A stretch of 62,397 nt of DNA from Beijerinckiaceae bacterium (GTDB lineage: Bacteria > Pseudomonadota > Alphaproteobacteria > Rhizobiales > Beijerinckiaceae), in NCBI GenBank assembly GCA_025458025.1, contig JALOTF010000004.1, forward strand, positions 1-62,397, given 5' to 3'. A model generated the notes under the pieces. That model had not been told where the DNA came from, did no database searches, and was given only the letters and a program-made list of their open reading frames with translations. Shown one piece after another: positions 35,063 to 43,248 of the stretch. Made by a program: the position numbers and the translations under genes. Each line of letters starts with the position of its first letter. Position 1 is the stretch's first letter.

Positions 35063-37078
35063 ATGACGGAGGCGGAGCGCTCGTCCGAACCGGCCCGGTC
35101 GAAGACTCGCGTTGGCCCACGCCGACGCGAACGCATGGCGCGTGCCATGCTGGCTGCCGTTCCGTTGATGGCCATCGCGGTGCTCGCGGTGATGATTTCC
35201 GGCATTCTCTGGTATGTCGAACGCGAGGAGCAGGAGCGGCGGCGTGTCTCGCTGCTTACCGATGCCCTCTGGGTGGAACAGACCCTGCGCTTCCAGCTTG
35301 GCGTGGAAGAGGATGCCGTAGCGCGCCTCGCGCTCGATTCCGGTCGCTGGGCGACAAATGACGAAGCGCTGCTCAGCAGCGCCCGGCAGGTGATCGCCTC
35401 GAACCCGGAAATCGCTTCCATTTCATGGCTGCTGGATAGCGGCGGCATTCATCTGGCGATCCCCTCCGTGGGCGACCGGCCCTCGCTCGATACCCGCATC
35501 GAACTGATCCAGCGTTCGCTCACCGCCTCGATGCGTCCGGTCTATGCCGAGCCGCGCCTCGTCAACGGCGATCGCTACGTGATCGACATGGCCGCTCCCG
35601 TTGCGGATGGCTCCGGCCCGGCGGTGATGGTGGTTGCTACCATCGCCATCGACGCGCTGCTCGCGCGCCATGTGCCCTGGTGGATCGCCGAGAAATACGA
35701 TGTGCGCCTTGTGGATGCCGCAGGCCGCATCCTCGCCACGAAATCGCGCAGCCGGCCGGGTGAAAATCGTGAGAGCCACGCGATCAGCTTCGATCCACCC
35801 CTGCCCGGCGCGGTGTTGCAGATCGCACCGCATACAGAACCGGGGATGAATACCAATGCCGTGCTGATCAGCGCGATCATTGCGCTGGCGCTCCTCGCGA
35901 TGGTCTCGCTCGTGCTGGCGCATCGGCATGTGCGCAAAAGGCTCGATGCGGAAACGGCCCTGCGTGCGGAATCCGCCTTCCGCCGCGCGATGGAGGATTC
36001 TCTCACGGTCGGCATGCGCGCCCGGGATCTCGACGGGCGGATCATCTATGTGAACTCCGCCTTCTGCCGCATGCTCGGCGTGGAAGCGGAGACGCTGGTG
36101 GGCCAGTCGCCGCCCATGCCCTACTGGGACCCGAACGACCTGGAACGCACCCGCGCGATCCATGATCGCGTGCTCGCGGGCGATGCCCCGGCGGAAGGGT
36201 TCGAGCTGAAATTTCGCCGCGCCGATGGCTCGCTCTTCGACGTGCTGATCTACGAAGCGCCGCTGATCGACGCAGCGGGGAAGCATGCCGGCTGGATGGC
36301 CTCCGTGCTCGACATCACCGATCGAAAGCGCGCCGAGGAGATGGCGAAGGCACAGGAGGATTCACTCCAGCGCACGGCTCGTCTCGTCACCATGGGCGAG
36401 ATGGCATCCACGCTGGCGCATGAACTCAACCAGCCGCTCGCGGCCATCGCCTCGTATGGTGCCGGCTGTCTCAACCTCGTGAAGGCGACGAAGCCGGATA
36501 CCGCGCGGCTCACCGAGGCGCTCGAAAAGCTCGGCGGGCAGGCCCAGCGTGCGGGGCAGATCATCCGTCGCGTGCATGATTTCGTGCGCAAGAGCGAGCC
36601 AAAAATCGCCCCGAACCCGGTTGGGCCGATGCTCGCGGAATGCATCGCTTTCGCTGAAACCGAAACGCGCAAACACGGCGTGAACGTGGAACTCGACATG
36701 CCCGAGGACATGCCGGAGGTTGAGGCCGACCCCATCCTCATCCAGCAGGTGCTCATCAATCTCATGCGCAATGGCGCGGAGGCAATGATGCAGACCCCGC
36801 GTGCCCAGCGCCGCCTGCGCATCCGCGTGCGCGAGACCGAGGGCGGCGTTTCGATTTCCGTGGAAGATCGCGGCAGCGGCATTCCCGAGCATATCCGCGG
36901 GCGGCTGTTCGAGCCCTTCGTCTCCAGCAAGCCAGATGGCATGGGCATGGGGCTGAATATCTGCCGCACCATCGTGGAACTGCACAAGGGACGGTTGCAG
37001 GTGGCTGCACGGCCGGGCGGCGGCACGATCTTCTCGGTGATCCTTCCCTTGGCGAACAGGCTGGAGATGGCCTCATGA
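35063..37078 (+). CDS. DctS-like sensor histidine kinase
   Basis: A 671-residue membrane sensor. A first membrane helix (MLAAVPLMAIAVLAVMISGI) and a second near residues 275-297 (VLISAIIALALLAMVSLVLA) enclose a periplasmic sensor domain of about 220 residues. A PAS domain follows (RAMEDSLTVGMRARDLDGRI), then the kinase core with the phospho-acceptor His in STLAHELNQPLAAIASY and the ATP-binding parts NLMRNGAEAM, DRGSGIPEHI and GMGMGLNICR. Layout and neighbour match Rhodobacter DctS. I chose ATG 35063 (MTEAERSSEP) after AAGGAGG. Its last codons overlap dctR by 4 bp. Confidence 0.88.
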   Translation: MTEAERSSEPARSKTRVGPRRRERMARAMLAAVPLMAIAVLAVMISGILWYVEREEQERRRVSLLTDALWVEQTLRFQLGVEEDAVARLALDSGRWATNDEALLSSARQVIASNPEIASISWLLDSGGIHLAIPSVGDRPSLDTRIELIQRSLTASMRPVYAEPRLVNGDRYVIDMAAPVADGSGPAVMVVATIAIDALLARHVPWWIAEKYDVRLVDAAGRILATKSRSRPGENRESHAISFDPPLPGAVLQIAPHTEPGMNTNAVLISAIIALALLAMVSLVLAHRHVRKRLDAETALRAESAFRRAMEDSLTVGMRARDLDGRIIYVNSAFCRMLGVEAETLVGQSPPMPYWDPNDLERTRAIHDRVLAGDAPAEGFELKFRRADGSLFDVLIYEAPLIDAAGKHAGWMASVLDITDRKRAEEMAKAQEDSLQRTARLVTMGEMASTLAHELNQPLAAIASYGAGCLNLVKATKPDTARLTEALEKLGGQAQRAGQIIRRVHDFVRKSEPKIAPNPVGPMLAECIAFAETETRKHGVNVELDMPEDMPEVEADPILIQQVLINLMRNGAEAMMQTPRAQRRLRIRVRETEGGVSISVEDRGSGIPEHIRGRLFEPFVSSKPDGMGMGLNICRTIVELHKGRLQVAARPGGGTIFSVILPLANRLEMAS

Positions 37079-37695
37079 GCGAGCACGCTCCCCTCGTCCA
37101 TATTGTCGATGACGAACATGCCGTGCGCGATTCCATGGCGTGGCTGCTGCAATCGCGCGGGATCGATTCGCGCGGGTACCCTTCGGGCGAGGCCTTTCTG
37201 GACGGCTATCACGCCGATCTCGATGGCGTGGTGATCCTCGATATCCGCATGGACGGCCTCTCTGGCCTTGAGGTGCTCGACCGGCTGATGGAGAGGGGTG
37301 CGACGCAGCCGATCATCATGCTCTCGGGCCATGCGGATGTACCGGCGGCTGTGGCTGCGCTGAAGAAGGGCGCGGTGGATTTTTTCGAAAAGCCCTTCAG
37401 CGACAACCAGATGGTCGATCGCATTCTCGAACTCCACGCGATGAGCCTCGCGCGGCGCTCGGAGCGCACGGCAAGGCTAGCGGTGGAAACGCGGCTATCC
37501 AGCCTCTCCGAGCGCGAGATGGAAGTGATGGAGCGGATGATCGCGGGGCGGCTGAACAAGCAGATCGCGGGCGATCTCGGCATCGCGATGCGCACGGTGG
37601 AGGTTCACCGCGCGCGCATTCTCGAGAAGATGGGCGTGCGCAACGCCGTGGAACTCGCGGCAGTGCTGGGGCGAGCCGGCGGCCGCGACGGCTGA
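37075..37695 (+). CDS. FixJ/DctR-type response regulator
   Basis: A 206-residue regulator with an N-terminal receiver domain and a LuxR-type C-terminal HTH. The phosphorylated residue is D56 in VVILDIRMDGLSGLEVL, with acidic D12/D13 and the switch Lys in VDFFEKPF. The HTH is seen in LSEREMEVMERMIAGRLNKQ and IAMRTVEVHRARILEKMGVR. Overlap with the kinase gene makes it the cognate partner. In R. capsulatus DctR of this type activates dctPQM, so it probably controls the divergent dctP. It converges with pcaG. Confidence 0.92.
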   Translation: MSEHAPLVHIVDDEHAVRDSMAWLLQSRGIDSRGYPSGEAFLDGYHADLDGVVILDIRMDGLSGLEVLDRLMERGATQPIIMLSGHADVPAAVAALKKGAVDFFEKPFSDNQMVDRILELHAMSLARRSERTARLAVETRLSSLSEREMEVMERMIAGRLNKQIAGDLGIAMRTVEVHRARILEKMGVRNAVELAAVLGRAGGRDG

Positions 37696-37709
37696 TCCGC
37701 CTGTCCGTT

Positions 37710-38336
37710 TCACACGTCGAGGAACACCGTCTCGTTCTCGCCCTGCAGGCGGATATCGAAGCGATAGACCGGCTTGCCGTCGCGCATCTCGCGGCTGGCC
37801 ACAAGCGTCGCGCGACGATGCTGCTGCTCGATGAGGTTCAGCACCGGGTCCGCCGCGTTGGCCTGCTCCTCGTCGGCGAAATAGAGCCGCGTGTTCAGCC
37901 CGAGATTGATGCCGCGCGCGACAATCCAGAGGTTGAGATGCGGCGCCTGCAAACGCCCGTTGCGGCCCATCACCGATCCGGGCTTGATGGTCTCGAAACC
38001 CCAGAGCCCGGTATCGAACTCGGTGATCACGCGACCCCAGCCGCGAAAACCCCTCGCGACCTTGCCATAGCGCGGGTCTTCCGGGTGCGGATAGATGCCG
38101 TTCGCGTCGGCCTGCCACACCTCGATCAGCACATCCTTCACCGGCGCACCGGTGCCATCATAGACGAGACCTTCGACGCGAATGCGCTCGCCCGGCGCAT
38201 GCGGTCCGGCAATGTCGCGACCGAGTTCGTTGCCGTAGATATCGAAGCCCGCAGCGCCCGGCGCGAGGCCGATATGCACATAGGGACCGGCGGTCTGCGA
38301 AGGCGTTTCCTTCCGGTAATCCAGCTTCTGGGGCAT
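37710..38336 (-). CDS. pcaG: Protocatechuate 3,4-dioxygenase alpha subunit
   Basis: A 208-residue intradiol dioxygenase subunit that pairs with PcaH to cleave protocatechuate to 3-carboxymuconate. Segments SQTAGPYVHIGLAPGA, LIEVWQADANGIYPH and LNLWIVARGINLGLNTRLYF mark it as alpha. It lacks the complete iron ligand set found in beta, as expected. It follows pcaH by 3 bp and ends the pcaCHG operon. Confidence 0.96.
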   Translation of the reverse strand: MPQKLDYRKETPSQTAGPYVHIGLAPGAAGFDIYGNELGRDIAGPHAPGERIRVEGLVYDGTGAPVKDVLIEVWQADANGIYPHPEDPRYGKVARGFRGWGRVITEFDTGLWGFETIKPGSVMGRNGRLQAPHLNLWIVARGINLGLNTRLYFADEEQANAADPVLNLIEQQHRRATLVASREMRDGKPVYRFDIRLQGENETVFLDV

Positions 38337-38339
38337 GGG

Positions 38340-39062
38340 TTAATTCCCCTCCAGGCGATTTTCGAACATCGTGGAGCGGCGTCCCCGCAGGATGATGTCG
38401 AACTTGTAGGCGAGGCTGTCGAGCGGGATCGCGGCGTTCATGTCGAGCGGCGCAATAAGCTGTTCGATGGCCTTGGGATCGGGGATGGATGTCACGATCG
38501 GGCATTTCGCGATCAGCGGGTCGCCCTCGAAATACATCTGCGTGATGAGCCTTTGCGAAAAGCTCGAGCCGAAGACCGAGACATGGATATGCGCCGGGCG
38601 CCAATTGTTCACCCAGTTGCGCCAAGGGTAAGCGCCGGGCTTCACCGTGCGGAAGAAATAGAAGCCGTTCGCATCGGTCATCGTGCGGCCGCAGCCGCCG
38701 AAATTCGGGTCGATCGGCGCGAGATAGGTATCCTTCTTGTGCCGGTAGCGCCCCCCGGCATTGGCCTGCCAGATTTCCACCAGCGTGTTCGGCACCGGGC
38801 GGCCATTCTCGTCGAGCACGCGGCCATGCACAATGATGCGCTCGCCGATCGGGTCGCCGGTCTTGGCGTAGTTCTTGATCAGGTCGTTATCGATCGGGTC
38901 GATATCGCCATGGCCGAAAACCGGCCCGGTGACCTCGGACATCGATTGCTCGATGGAGAGCAAGGCCTGTCGGGGCGAGCGGGGCACGCTGGTCTTGTAG
39001 TTCGGCGCGAGCTGCGGCGGCTGCCAGAGCCGGTCGCGCTGGTAATATTCAGCAGGTTTCAT
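38340..39062 (-). CDS. pcaH: Protocatechuate 3,4-dioxygenase beta subunit
   Basis: The 240-residue catalytic subunit that holds non-heme Fe(III). The ligands are recognisable: a Tyr in [10 protein letters not shown], a second Tyr in [10 protein letters not shown], and the His pair in [32 protein letters not shown] and [20 protein letters not shown] are typical. It is 14 bp downstream of pcaC. With PcaG it opens the ring of protocatechuate in the beta-ketoadipate route; pcaB, pcaD and the succinyl-CoA steps are not in the window. Confidence 0.97.
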   Translation of the reverse strand: MKPAEYYQRDRLWQPPQLAPNYKTSVPRSPRQALLSIEQSMSEVTGPVFGHGDIDPIDNDLIKNYAKTGDPIGERIIVHGRVLDENGRPVPNTLVEIWQANAGGRYRHKKDTYLAPIDPNFGGCGRTMTDANGFYFFRTVKPGAYPWRNWVNNWRPAHIHVSVFGSSFSQRLITQMYFEGDPLIAKCPIVTSIPDPKAIEQLIAPLDMNAAIPLDSLAYKFDIILRGRRSTMFENRLEGN

Positions 39063-39076
39063 GGCTGCCTCCCCGT

Positions 39077-39460
39077 TCAGGCCTTGGCCTTCGCCATTTC
39101 GGCGAATGTTTCCTTGGCGATCTTGATCGCGTGGTTGGCGCGCGGCACGCCGGCATAGATCGCGACATGCAGCAAAGCTTCCATCACATCCGCTTCGCTC
39201 GCGCCGGTCTGCGTGGTGGCGCGGATGTGCATGGCAAGTTCATGGTCGTTCCCGAGGCCCGCGAGCAGCGCGATAGTGAGCATGGAGCGCTCGCGCAGCG
39301 AGATCGTCTCGCGCGACCAGACATGGCCCCACGCGGCCTCGGTAATGAGGTTGATGAAAGGCTCGTCGAATGGTGTCTTCTGGGCTTCCGATCGCGCGAC
39401 ATGCGCTTCGCCCAGCACCTTGCGCCGCGTGGCCTGCCCCTGGCTGTGTCGATCCACCAT
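39077..39460 (-). CDS. pcaC: 4-carboxymuconolactone decarboxylase
   Basis: A 127-residue CMD-family protein that converts 4-carboxymuconolactone to beta-ketoadipate enol-lactone. [40 protein letters not shown] and [20 protein letters not shown] are the family core. It is the first gene of pcaCHG. A dyad lies 67-97 bp upstream in the region shared with puuD. Single-domain form, not fused to PcaD. Confidence 0.95.
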   Translation of the reverse strand: MVDRHSQGQATRRKVLGEAHVARSEAQKTPFDEPFINLITEAAWGHVWSRETISLRERSMLTIALLAGLGNDHELAMHIRATTQTGASEADVMEALLHVAIYAGVPRANHAIKIAKETFAEMAKAKA

Positions 39461-39526
39461 GGAATGTCTCCCCGGGCGCAGATGTTGACCACCCGCCTCA
39501 TGATCATGCCGCGCAGTGTTTCAGAC

Positions 39527-39557
39527 CGCAAATGGACTGGAAAGTCCAAAGTGCGGC
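39527..39557. promoter_or_regulatory. Dyad upstream of pcaC, candidate operator
   Basis: ccgca-aa-tggact-ggaa-agtcca-aag-tgcgg: two nested inverted arms (tggact/agtcca, then ccgca/tgcgg) around a 4-nt centre. It lies between the divergent pcaC and puuD genes. Regulators of the LysR or IclR type such as PcaQ or PcaR are the usual controllers of pca genes, but none is encoded in the window. Confidence 0.4.
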
Positions 39558-39703
39558 GGGGCGCAAGAAACAGCGTTGTGCGGCATGAAATTCGCTCGGC
39601 GCGTCAAAGCGGCTTCAACCCGGGCGCGCGCTATGCTTCAGTGCGTCCGGGCGGTCGAATCCCGCTGGATCATGCCCGTTGGCAAGGCGCACAAGAGGAA
39701 TAA

Positions 39704-40921
39704 ATGGACCCGATCGTCGCGGAATGGGGCAATCTGCTGCTCCGCTGGGCGCATATCATCACCGCGATGGCCTGGATCGGCTCTTCCTTCTACTTCATGC
39801 ATCTTGATGCGACGCTGAAGGCCGTGCCGGATATTCCGGCGGGCAAGGGTGGCGCCACCTGGGAGGTGCATGGCGGCGGCTTCTACGAGGTGAAGAAATA
39901 TCTCGAGGCACCCGCGCATCTGCCGCAGGAGCTGATCTGGCACAAATGGCAGAGCTATTCGACCTGGATCACCGGATTTTTCCTGCTGATCTGGCTCTAT
40001 TATGCGCAGAGTGATCTCTATCTGATCGATCCCGCCGTGCGGCAGCTCTCGCCTTTTGCGGCGGGCGCAATCGGCCTTCTTGGCCTTGCCATTGGCTGGG
40101 GGGTTTATGACGGGCTTTGCCGCTCGCCGCTCGCCAAGAACGAACTGGCGCTGTCGGCAGTGCTGTTCGCGCTGATCGTCGGCATTGCATGGGTTTTCCA
40201 GCAATTCTTCTCCGGCCGCGGCGCGATGATCCATACCGGCGCGGTGATGGCGACGATCATGTCCGCCAATGTCTTCATGATCATCATTCCGGGACAGAAG
40301 AAGATCATCGCGGCGCTCACCTCCGGGCAGGTGCCGGACCCGGCGCTCGGCAAGCGCGCGAAGATCCGCTCGACCCATAACAACTACCTCACCCTGCCGG
40401 TGGTGTTCCTGATGGTCTCGAACCATTACCCGCTGGTCTGGTCCACGCCCTATACCTTCGTGATCGTGGGCCTTGTGATGATCGCGGGCGCGCTGGTGCG
40501 GCTTTATTTCAACCTGCATCACGCGGGCAAAGGCCACCAATGGTGGACCTGGATCGTGGCGACGATCGCGCTTGGCCTCGCGGCCTGGATCACCATGAGT
40601 GCCTCGCCCGCGGGCCGTGAGCGGCTGGGCCTCTCGCCACTGGTCGAGCCAGCCGTGGCTTCCACGTTGCCCAAGGCACCGCTGGAGGTGGAGCAGATCG
40701 TGACCTCGCGCTGCTCCATGTGCCATGCGCGCGAGCCGGTCTGGTCCGGCATGGCCATTGCGCCGAAGGGCGTGATGCTCGATACCGCCGAGCGCATTCA
40801 ACGGCAGAAGGAGGCCATTCGCCTTCATGCGGTGCTGACGCGCTCCATGCCGCCGAACAACATTACCGAGATGACCGCCGAAGAACGGCGGACGCTCTCG
40901 CTCTGGGTGAATTCGAAATGA
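39704..40921 (+). CDS. puuD: Membrane urate hydroxylase with cytochrome c domain
   Basis: A 405-residue PuuD-type protein. The N-terminal ~300 residues have about eight membrane helices (LLLRWAHIITAMAWIGSSFY, WITGFFLLIWLYYAQSDLYL), and the C-terminal ~90 residues form a c-type cytochrome with the heme motif CSMCH and a late Met (RSMPPNNITEM) as a candidate ligand. It oxidises urate to 5-hydroxyisourate and sends electrons to the respiratory chain instead of making H2O2. GAGGAA precedes ATG 39704. Its stop overlaps the allantoate amidohydrolase ATG. The known transthyretin-like and OHCU enzymes are not in view. Confidence 0.94.
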   Translation: MDPIVAEWGNLLLRWAHIITAMAWIGSSFYFMHLDATLKAVPDIPAGKGGATWEVHGGGFYEVKKYLEAPAHLPQELIWHKWQSYSTWITGFFLLIWLYYAQSDLYLIDPAVRQLSPFAAGAIGLLGLAIGWGVYDGLCRSPLAKNELALSAVLFALIVGIAWVFQQFFSGRGAMIHTGAVMATIMSANVFMIIIPGQKKIIAALTSGQVPDPALGKRAKIRSTHNNYLTLPVVFLMVSNHYPLVWSTPYTFVIVGLVMIAGALVRLYFNLHHAGKGHQWWTWIVATIALGLAAWITMSASPAGRERLGLSPLVEPAVASTLPKAPLEVEQIVTSRCSMCHAREPVWSGMAIAPKGVMLDTAERIQRQKEAIRLHAVLTRSMPPNNITEMTAEERRTLSLWVNSK

Positions 40922-42174
40922 GTGCTGTCACGCTTCCCTCCCCCGCTGATCTTGGTGCGGCTGTTCTCGCGCGGCTCGATGAGCTCGCGGCGATCACCGA
41001 CGAGCCGGGCAAGATCACGCGGCTTTACCTCTCGAAGAGCCATCGCCGCGCCGCGACCCTCGTGGAAGGCTGGATGCGCGACGCCGGCATGAGCGTGACG
41101 CTCGACCCCGTGGCGACGCTGATCGGCACCTATCCCGGCTCCGACCCCGATGCGCCGCATCTGCTGCTCGGCTCGCATATCGACAGCGTGCGCGATGCCG
41201 GGAAATTTGATGGCACGCTCGGTGTCGTCGCCGCGATCGAGATCGTGCGGCGGTTGAATGCGGCCGGAAAGCGCCTGCCTTTCGGCCTCACGGTGCTGGC
41301 CTTCGGCGATGAGGAAGGCGTGCGTTTTCCCTCCACACTCTCGGGCTCAGCGGCTGTGGCCGGACGTTTCAACGGCGCGATCCTCGACGAGAAGGACGAG
41401 GAGGGCATCACACGGCGCGCGGCGCTCGCGGAATTTGGTGCGCCGGAGGGTGATCCCGCCGCACCGTGGCAGGGGCAGAGCGGCCTCGGTTATCTGGAGC
41501 TTCATATCGAGCAGGGCCCGGTGCTGGAGGCCGAGAACCGCCCGGTGGGGCTCGTGACGGCCATTCAGGGTGTCACGCGCGGTTCCTGTCGTGTCATCGG
41601 CTCGGCGGGCCATGCCGGTACCGTGCCCATGCCGCTGCGGCGGGATGCGCTGACGGCAGCGGCCGAGATGGTGCTGGCCGTCGAGCGGATCGGGCGCGAA
41701 ACCGAGGGGCTCGTCGCCACCATCGGCCAGTTGCGCGTGCCGGGCGGGGCGGTGAACACCATTCCCGGCGTGGTGGAATTCTCGCTCGATTTCCGCTCCG
41801 AAATCGATGCCGTGCGCAAGGATGCCGAGGCGCGCATCCGCAAGGCGATCGAGGCGGTGGCATTAGCCCGCAAGGTGGAGGCAAGGCTGGCCTATACCTA
41901 TGAGGCGCCCGCCTCCGAATGCGACCCCGGCCTGCGGCTTCTGATGGCGGAAGCCGCGGAAGCCACCGTGCAGAAGCCCATCCGCCTGCTCGCCAGCGGC
42001 GCGGGGCATGATGCAATGTCGTTTCGCGGCAAATTGCCCTTCATGATGCTCTTCGTGCGCTCAAAGGCGGGCATCAGCCACAGCCCCGAGGAATTCACGA
42101 GCGAGGCTGATCTCGGCATCGCCACCGCGACCCTGTTCCGTGCCGTGCTCGATCTTGCGAAGAAGCACGCCTGA
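40918..42174 (+). CDS. Allantoate amidohydrolase (M20/AllC-type, metal-dependent)
   Basis: A 418-residue M20-family hydrolase. Metal ligands appear in LLLGSHIDSVRDAGKFDG (His, Asp), LAFGDEEGVRF (Glu pair) and GYLELHIEQGPVLE (His), with a last His in SKAGISHSPEEF. IPGVVEFSLDFRSEIDAVRK is the dimerisation lid. Sequence fits allantoate amidohydrolase (AllC) or N-carbamoyl-L-amino acid hydrolases; the puuD context favours allantoate. ATG 40918 overlaps the puuD stop by 4 bp, so the two are cotranslated. Confidence 0.9.
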   Translation: MSAVTLPSPADLGAAVLARLDELAAITDEPGKITRLYLSKSHRRAATLVEGWMRDAGMSVTLDPVATLIGTYPGSDPDAPHLLLGSHIDSVRDAGKFDGTLGVVAAIEIVRRLNAAGKRLPFGLTVLAFGDEEGVRFPSTLSGSAAVAGRFNGAILDEKDEEGITRRAALAEFGAPEGDPAAPWQGQSGLGYLELHIEQGPVLEAENRPVGLVTAIQGVTRGSCRVIGSAGHAGTVPMPLRRDALTAAAEMVLAVERIGRETEGLVATIGQLRVPGGAVNTIPGVVEFSLDFRSEIDAVRKDAEARIRKAIEAVALARKVEARLAYTYEAPASECDPGLRLLMAEAAEATVQKPIRLLASGAGHDAMSFRGKLPFMMLFVRSKAGISHSPEEFTSEADLGIATATLFRAVLDLAKKHA

Positions 42175-42210
42175 CACCCTTCACAGACTTCCCGCCGACT
42201 GGAGTTTCCC

Positions 42211-42627
42211 ATGGCCGATCTGAAAATCACCGCTGGTCCCTACGTTTTCGAGGCGCGCTTCGAGCATGAACGCGCGCCGAAGACCGTGGCCGCCTTCAAG
42301 AAGCACCTGCCCTTCGTCTCGAAGATCATCCATGTCCGCTGGTCGGGCGAAGGCGTGTGGATGCCCCTCGGCGATCTCGATTTCGGCGTCGGTTACGAGA
42401 ACAACACCTGCTACCCCTCGCCGGGCGAGATCATCCTTTATCCCGGTGGTGTCTCGGAGACGGAAATCCTGCTCGCCTATGGCTATGTGAACTTCGCCTC
42501 GAAGGCCGGCCAGCTCTCGGGCAACCACTTCATCACGCTCACAAGCGGGCTCGAGAATCTCTACACCCTGGGCCGCAAGGTGCTGCTCGAGGGCCAGCAG
42601 GACATTCGCTTCGAACTGCTGAAGTGA
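42211..42627 (+). CDS. DUF3830 family protein (cyclophilin-like fold)
   Basis: A 138-residue protein of the DUF3830 group, predicted to have a cyclophilin-like beta-barrel. FEARFEHERAPKTVAAFKKH is the cyclophilin-like start; IHVRWSGEGVWMPLGDLDFG and YENNTCYPSPGEIILYPGG are conserved. No signal peptide. Its function is unknown. It follows the amidohydrolase by 36 bp on the same strand, a placement seen with ureide and N-carbamoyl hydrolases, so it may help in purine or ureide breakdown. Confidence 0.88.
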   Translation: MADLKITAGPYVFEARFEHERAPKTVAAFKKHLPFVSKIIHVRWSGEGVWMPLGDLDFGVGYENNTCYPSPGEIILYPGGVSETEILLAYGYVNFASKAGQLSGNHFITLTSGLENLYTLGRKVLLEGQQDIRFELLK

Positions 42628-42634
42628 TGTCGGT

Positions 42635-42689
42635 TTCCGGTTCGCATTTTCTTCACGCGAACCGGCAACCACTTCGCTTGAAAATGCTC
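42635..42689 (-). repeat. Dispersed intergenic repeat, copy 1
   Basis: On the minus strand the 40-nt core (42649-42688) reads agcattttcaagcgaagtgg and continues ttgccggttcgcgtgaagaa. It matches 55037-55076 with one mismatch. Arms ccggttcgc / gcgaaccgg form a hairpin. It lies at the 3' ends of the DUF3830 and mur genes. Similar elements are common between genes in Hyphomicrobiales. Confidence 0.8.
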
Positions 42690-42693
42690 AGCG

Positions 42694-43125
42694 TCAGTTC
42701 TTCGACCGTCTCCGGCCGTAGAGTTCCAGCTTGTGCCGGATGATGTCATAGCCGAGTTCCGCCGCGATCTCGGCTTGCAGCCGTTCGATCTTTTCCGAGC
42801 GGAACTCGATCACCGCACCGGTATCGAGGTCGATCAGGTGATCGTGATGCTCGACATCGTTGTTCTCGAAACGCGAGCGGCCATCATCGAAAGCGTGGCG
42901 CTGGATGGCACCGCGCTCCTCCAGCAATTTCAGCGTGCGATAAACCGTCGAGAGCGATACAGAGGCGTCAATCGCCGAGGCGCGCAGGAACAGCGCATGC
43001 GCATCGGGGTGGTCATCGGCTTCGGCGAGCACACGCAAGATTACCTTGCGCTGCTCCGTCAACCGGATGCCCGCCGCCTTCAGATCCTGCCGGAAGCGCT
43101 CGTAGCGCTCGATTTCCCCGCTCAT
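42694..43125 (-). CDS. Fur-family transcriptional regulator, Mur-like (manganese-responsive)
   Basis: A 143-residue Fur-family repressor. The winged-helix core is GIRLTEQRKVILRVLAEADD and SLSTVYRTLKLLEERGAIQ; metal ligands lie in HHDHLIDLDTGAVIEF and EIAAELGYDIIRHKLELYG. The CxxC pair of classical Fur is replaced by D and T (HLIDLDTG), as in alphaproteobacterial Fur/Mur. It is divergent from sitABCD and two dyads sit between. In rhizobia Mur represses sitABCD when Mn is present, which is the probable role. I took ATG 43125, as the longer frame would run through the operators. Confidence 0.87.
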   Translation of the reverse strand: MSGEIERYERFRQDLKAAGIRLTEQRKVILRVLAEADDHPDAHALFLRASAIDASVSLSTVYRTLKLLEERGAIQRHAFDDGRSRFENNDVEHHDHLIDLDTGAVIEFRSEKIERLQAEIAAELGYDIIRHKLELYGRRRSKN

Positions 43126-43168
43126 GCCGGAGGCATAACGCCGGGCTGAACTGGATGCAATGTCTCTT

Positions 43169-43185
43169 TTGCGAACAATTCGCAA
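43169..43185. promoter_or_regulatory. Perfect dyad ttgcgaa-caa-ttcgcaa, candidate Mur/Fur operator
   Basis: A perfect 7-bp inverted repeat with a 3-nt spacer between the divergent mur-like and sitA genes. TGC/GCA-flanked AT dyads of this type are bound by Fur/Mur in alphaproteobacteria. It lies 44-60 bp upstream of the regulator start, so autoregulation is possible. Confidence 0.6.
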
Positions 43186-43190
43186 CTGGA

Positions 43191-43220
43191 TTGACAGATG
43201 CAAATCATTCGCAATAGCAT
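43191..43220 (+). promoter_or_regulatory. sitA promoter with overlapping Mur/Fur box
   Basis: A consensus -35 TTGACA (43191-43196) is followed 18 nt on by TAGCAT (43215-43220) as a -10. A second near-perfect dyad tgcaaat-c-attcgca (43199-43213) fills the spacer, so a bound regulator would block RNA polymerase. The sitA ATG is 28 bp downstream. Confidence 0.65.
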
Positions 43221-43248
43221 CAAGGGAGGTTCGCAAAGGAAGTCAGGC

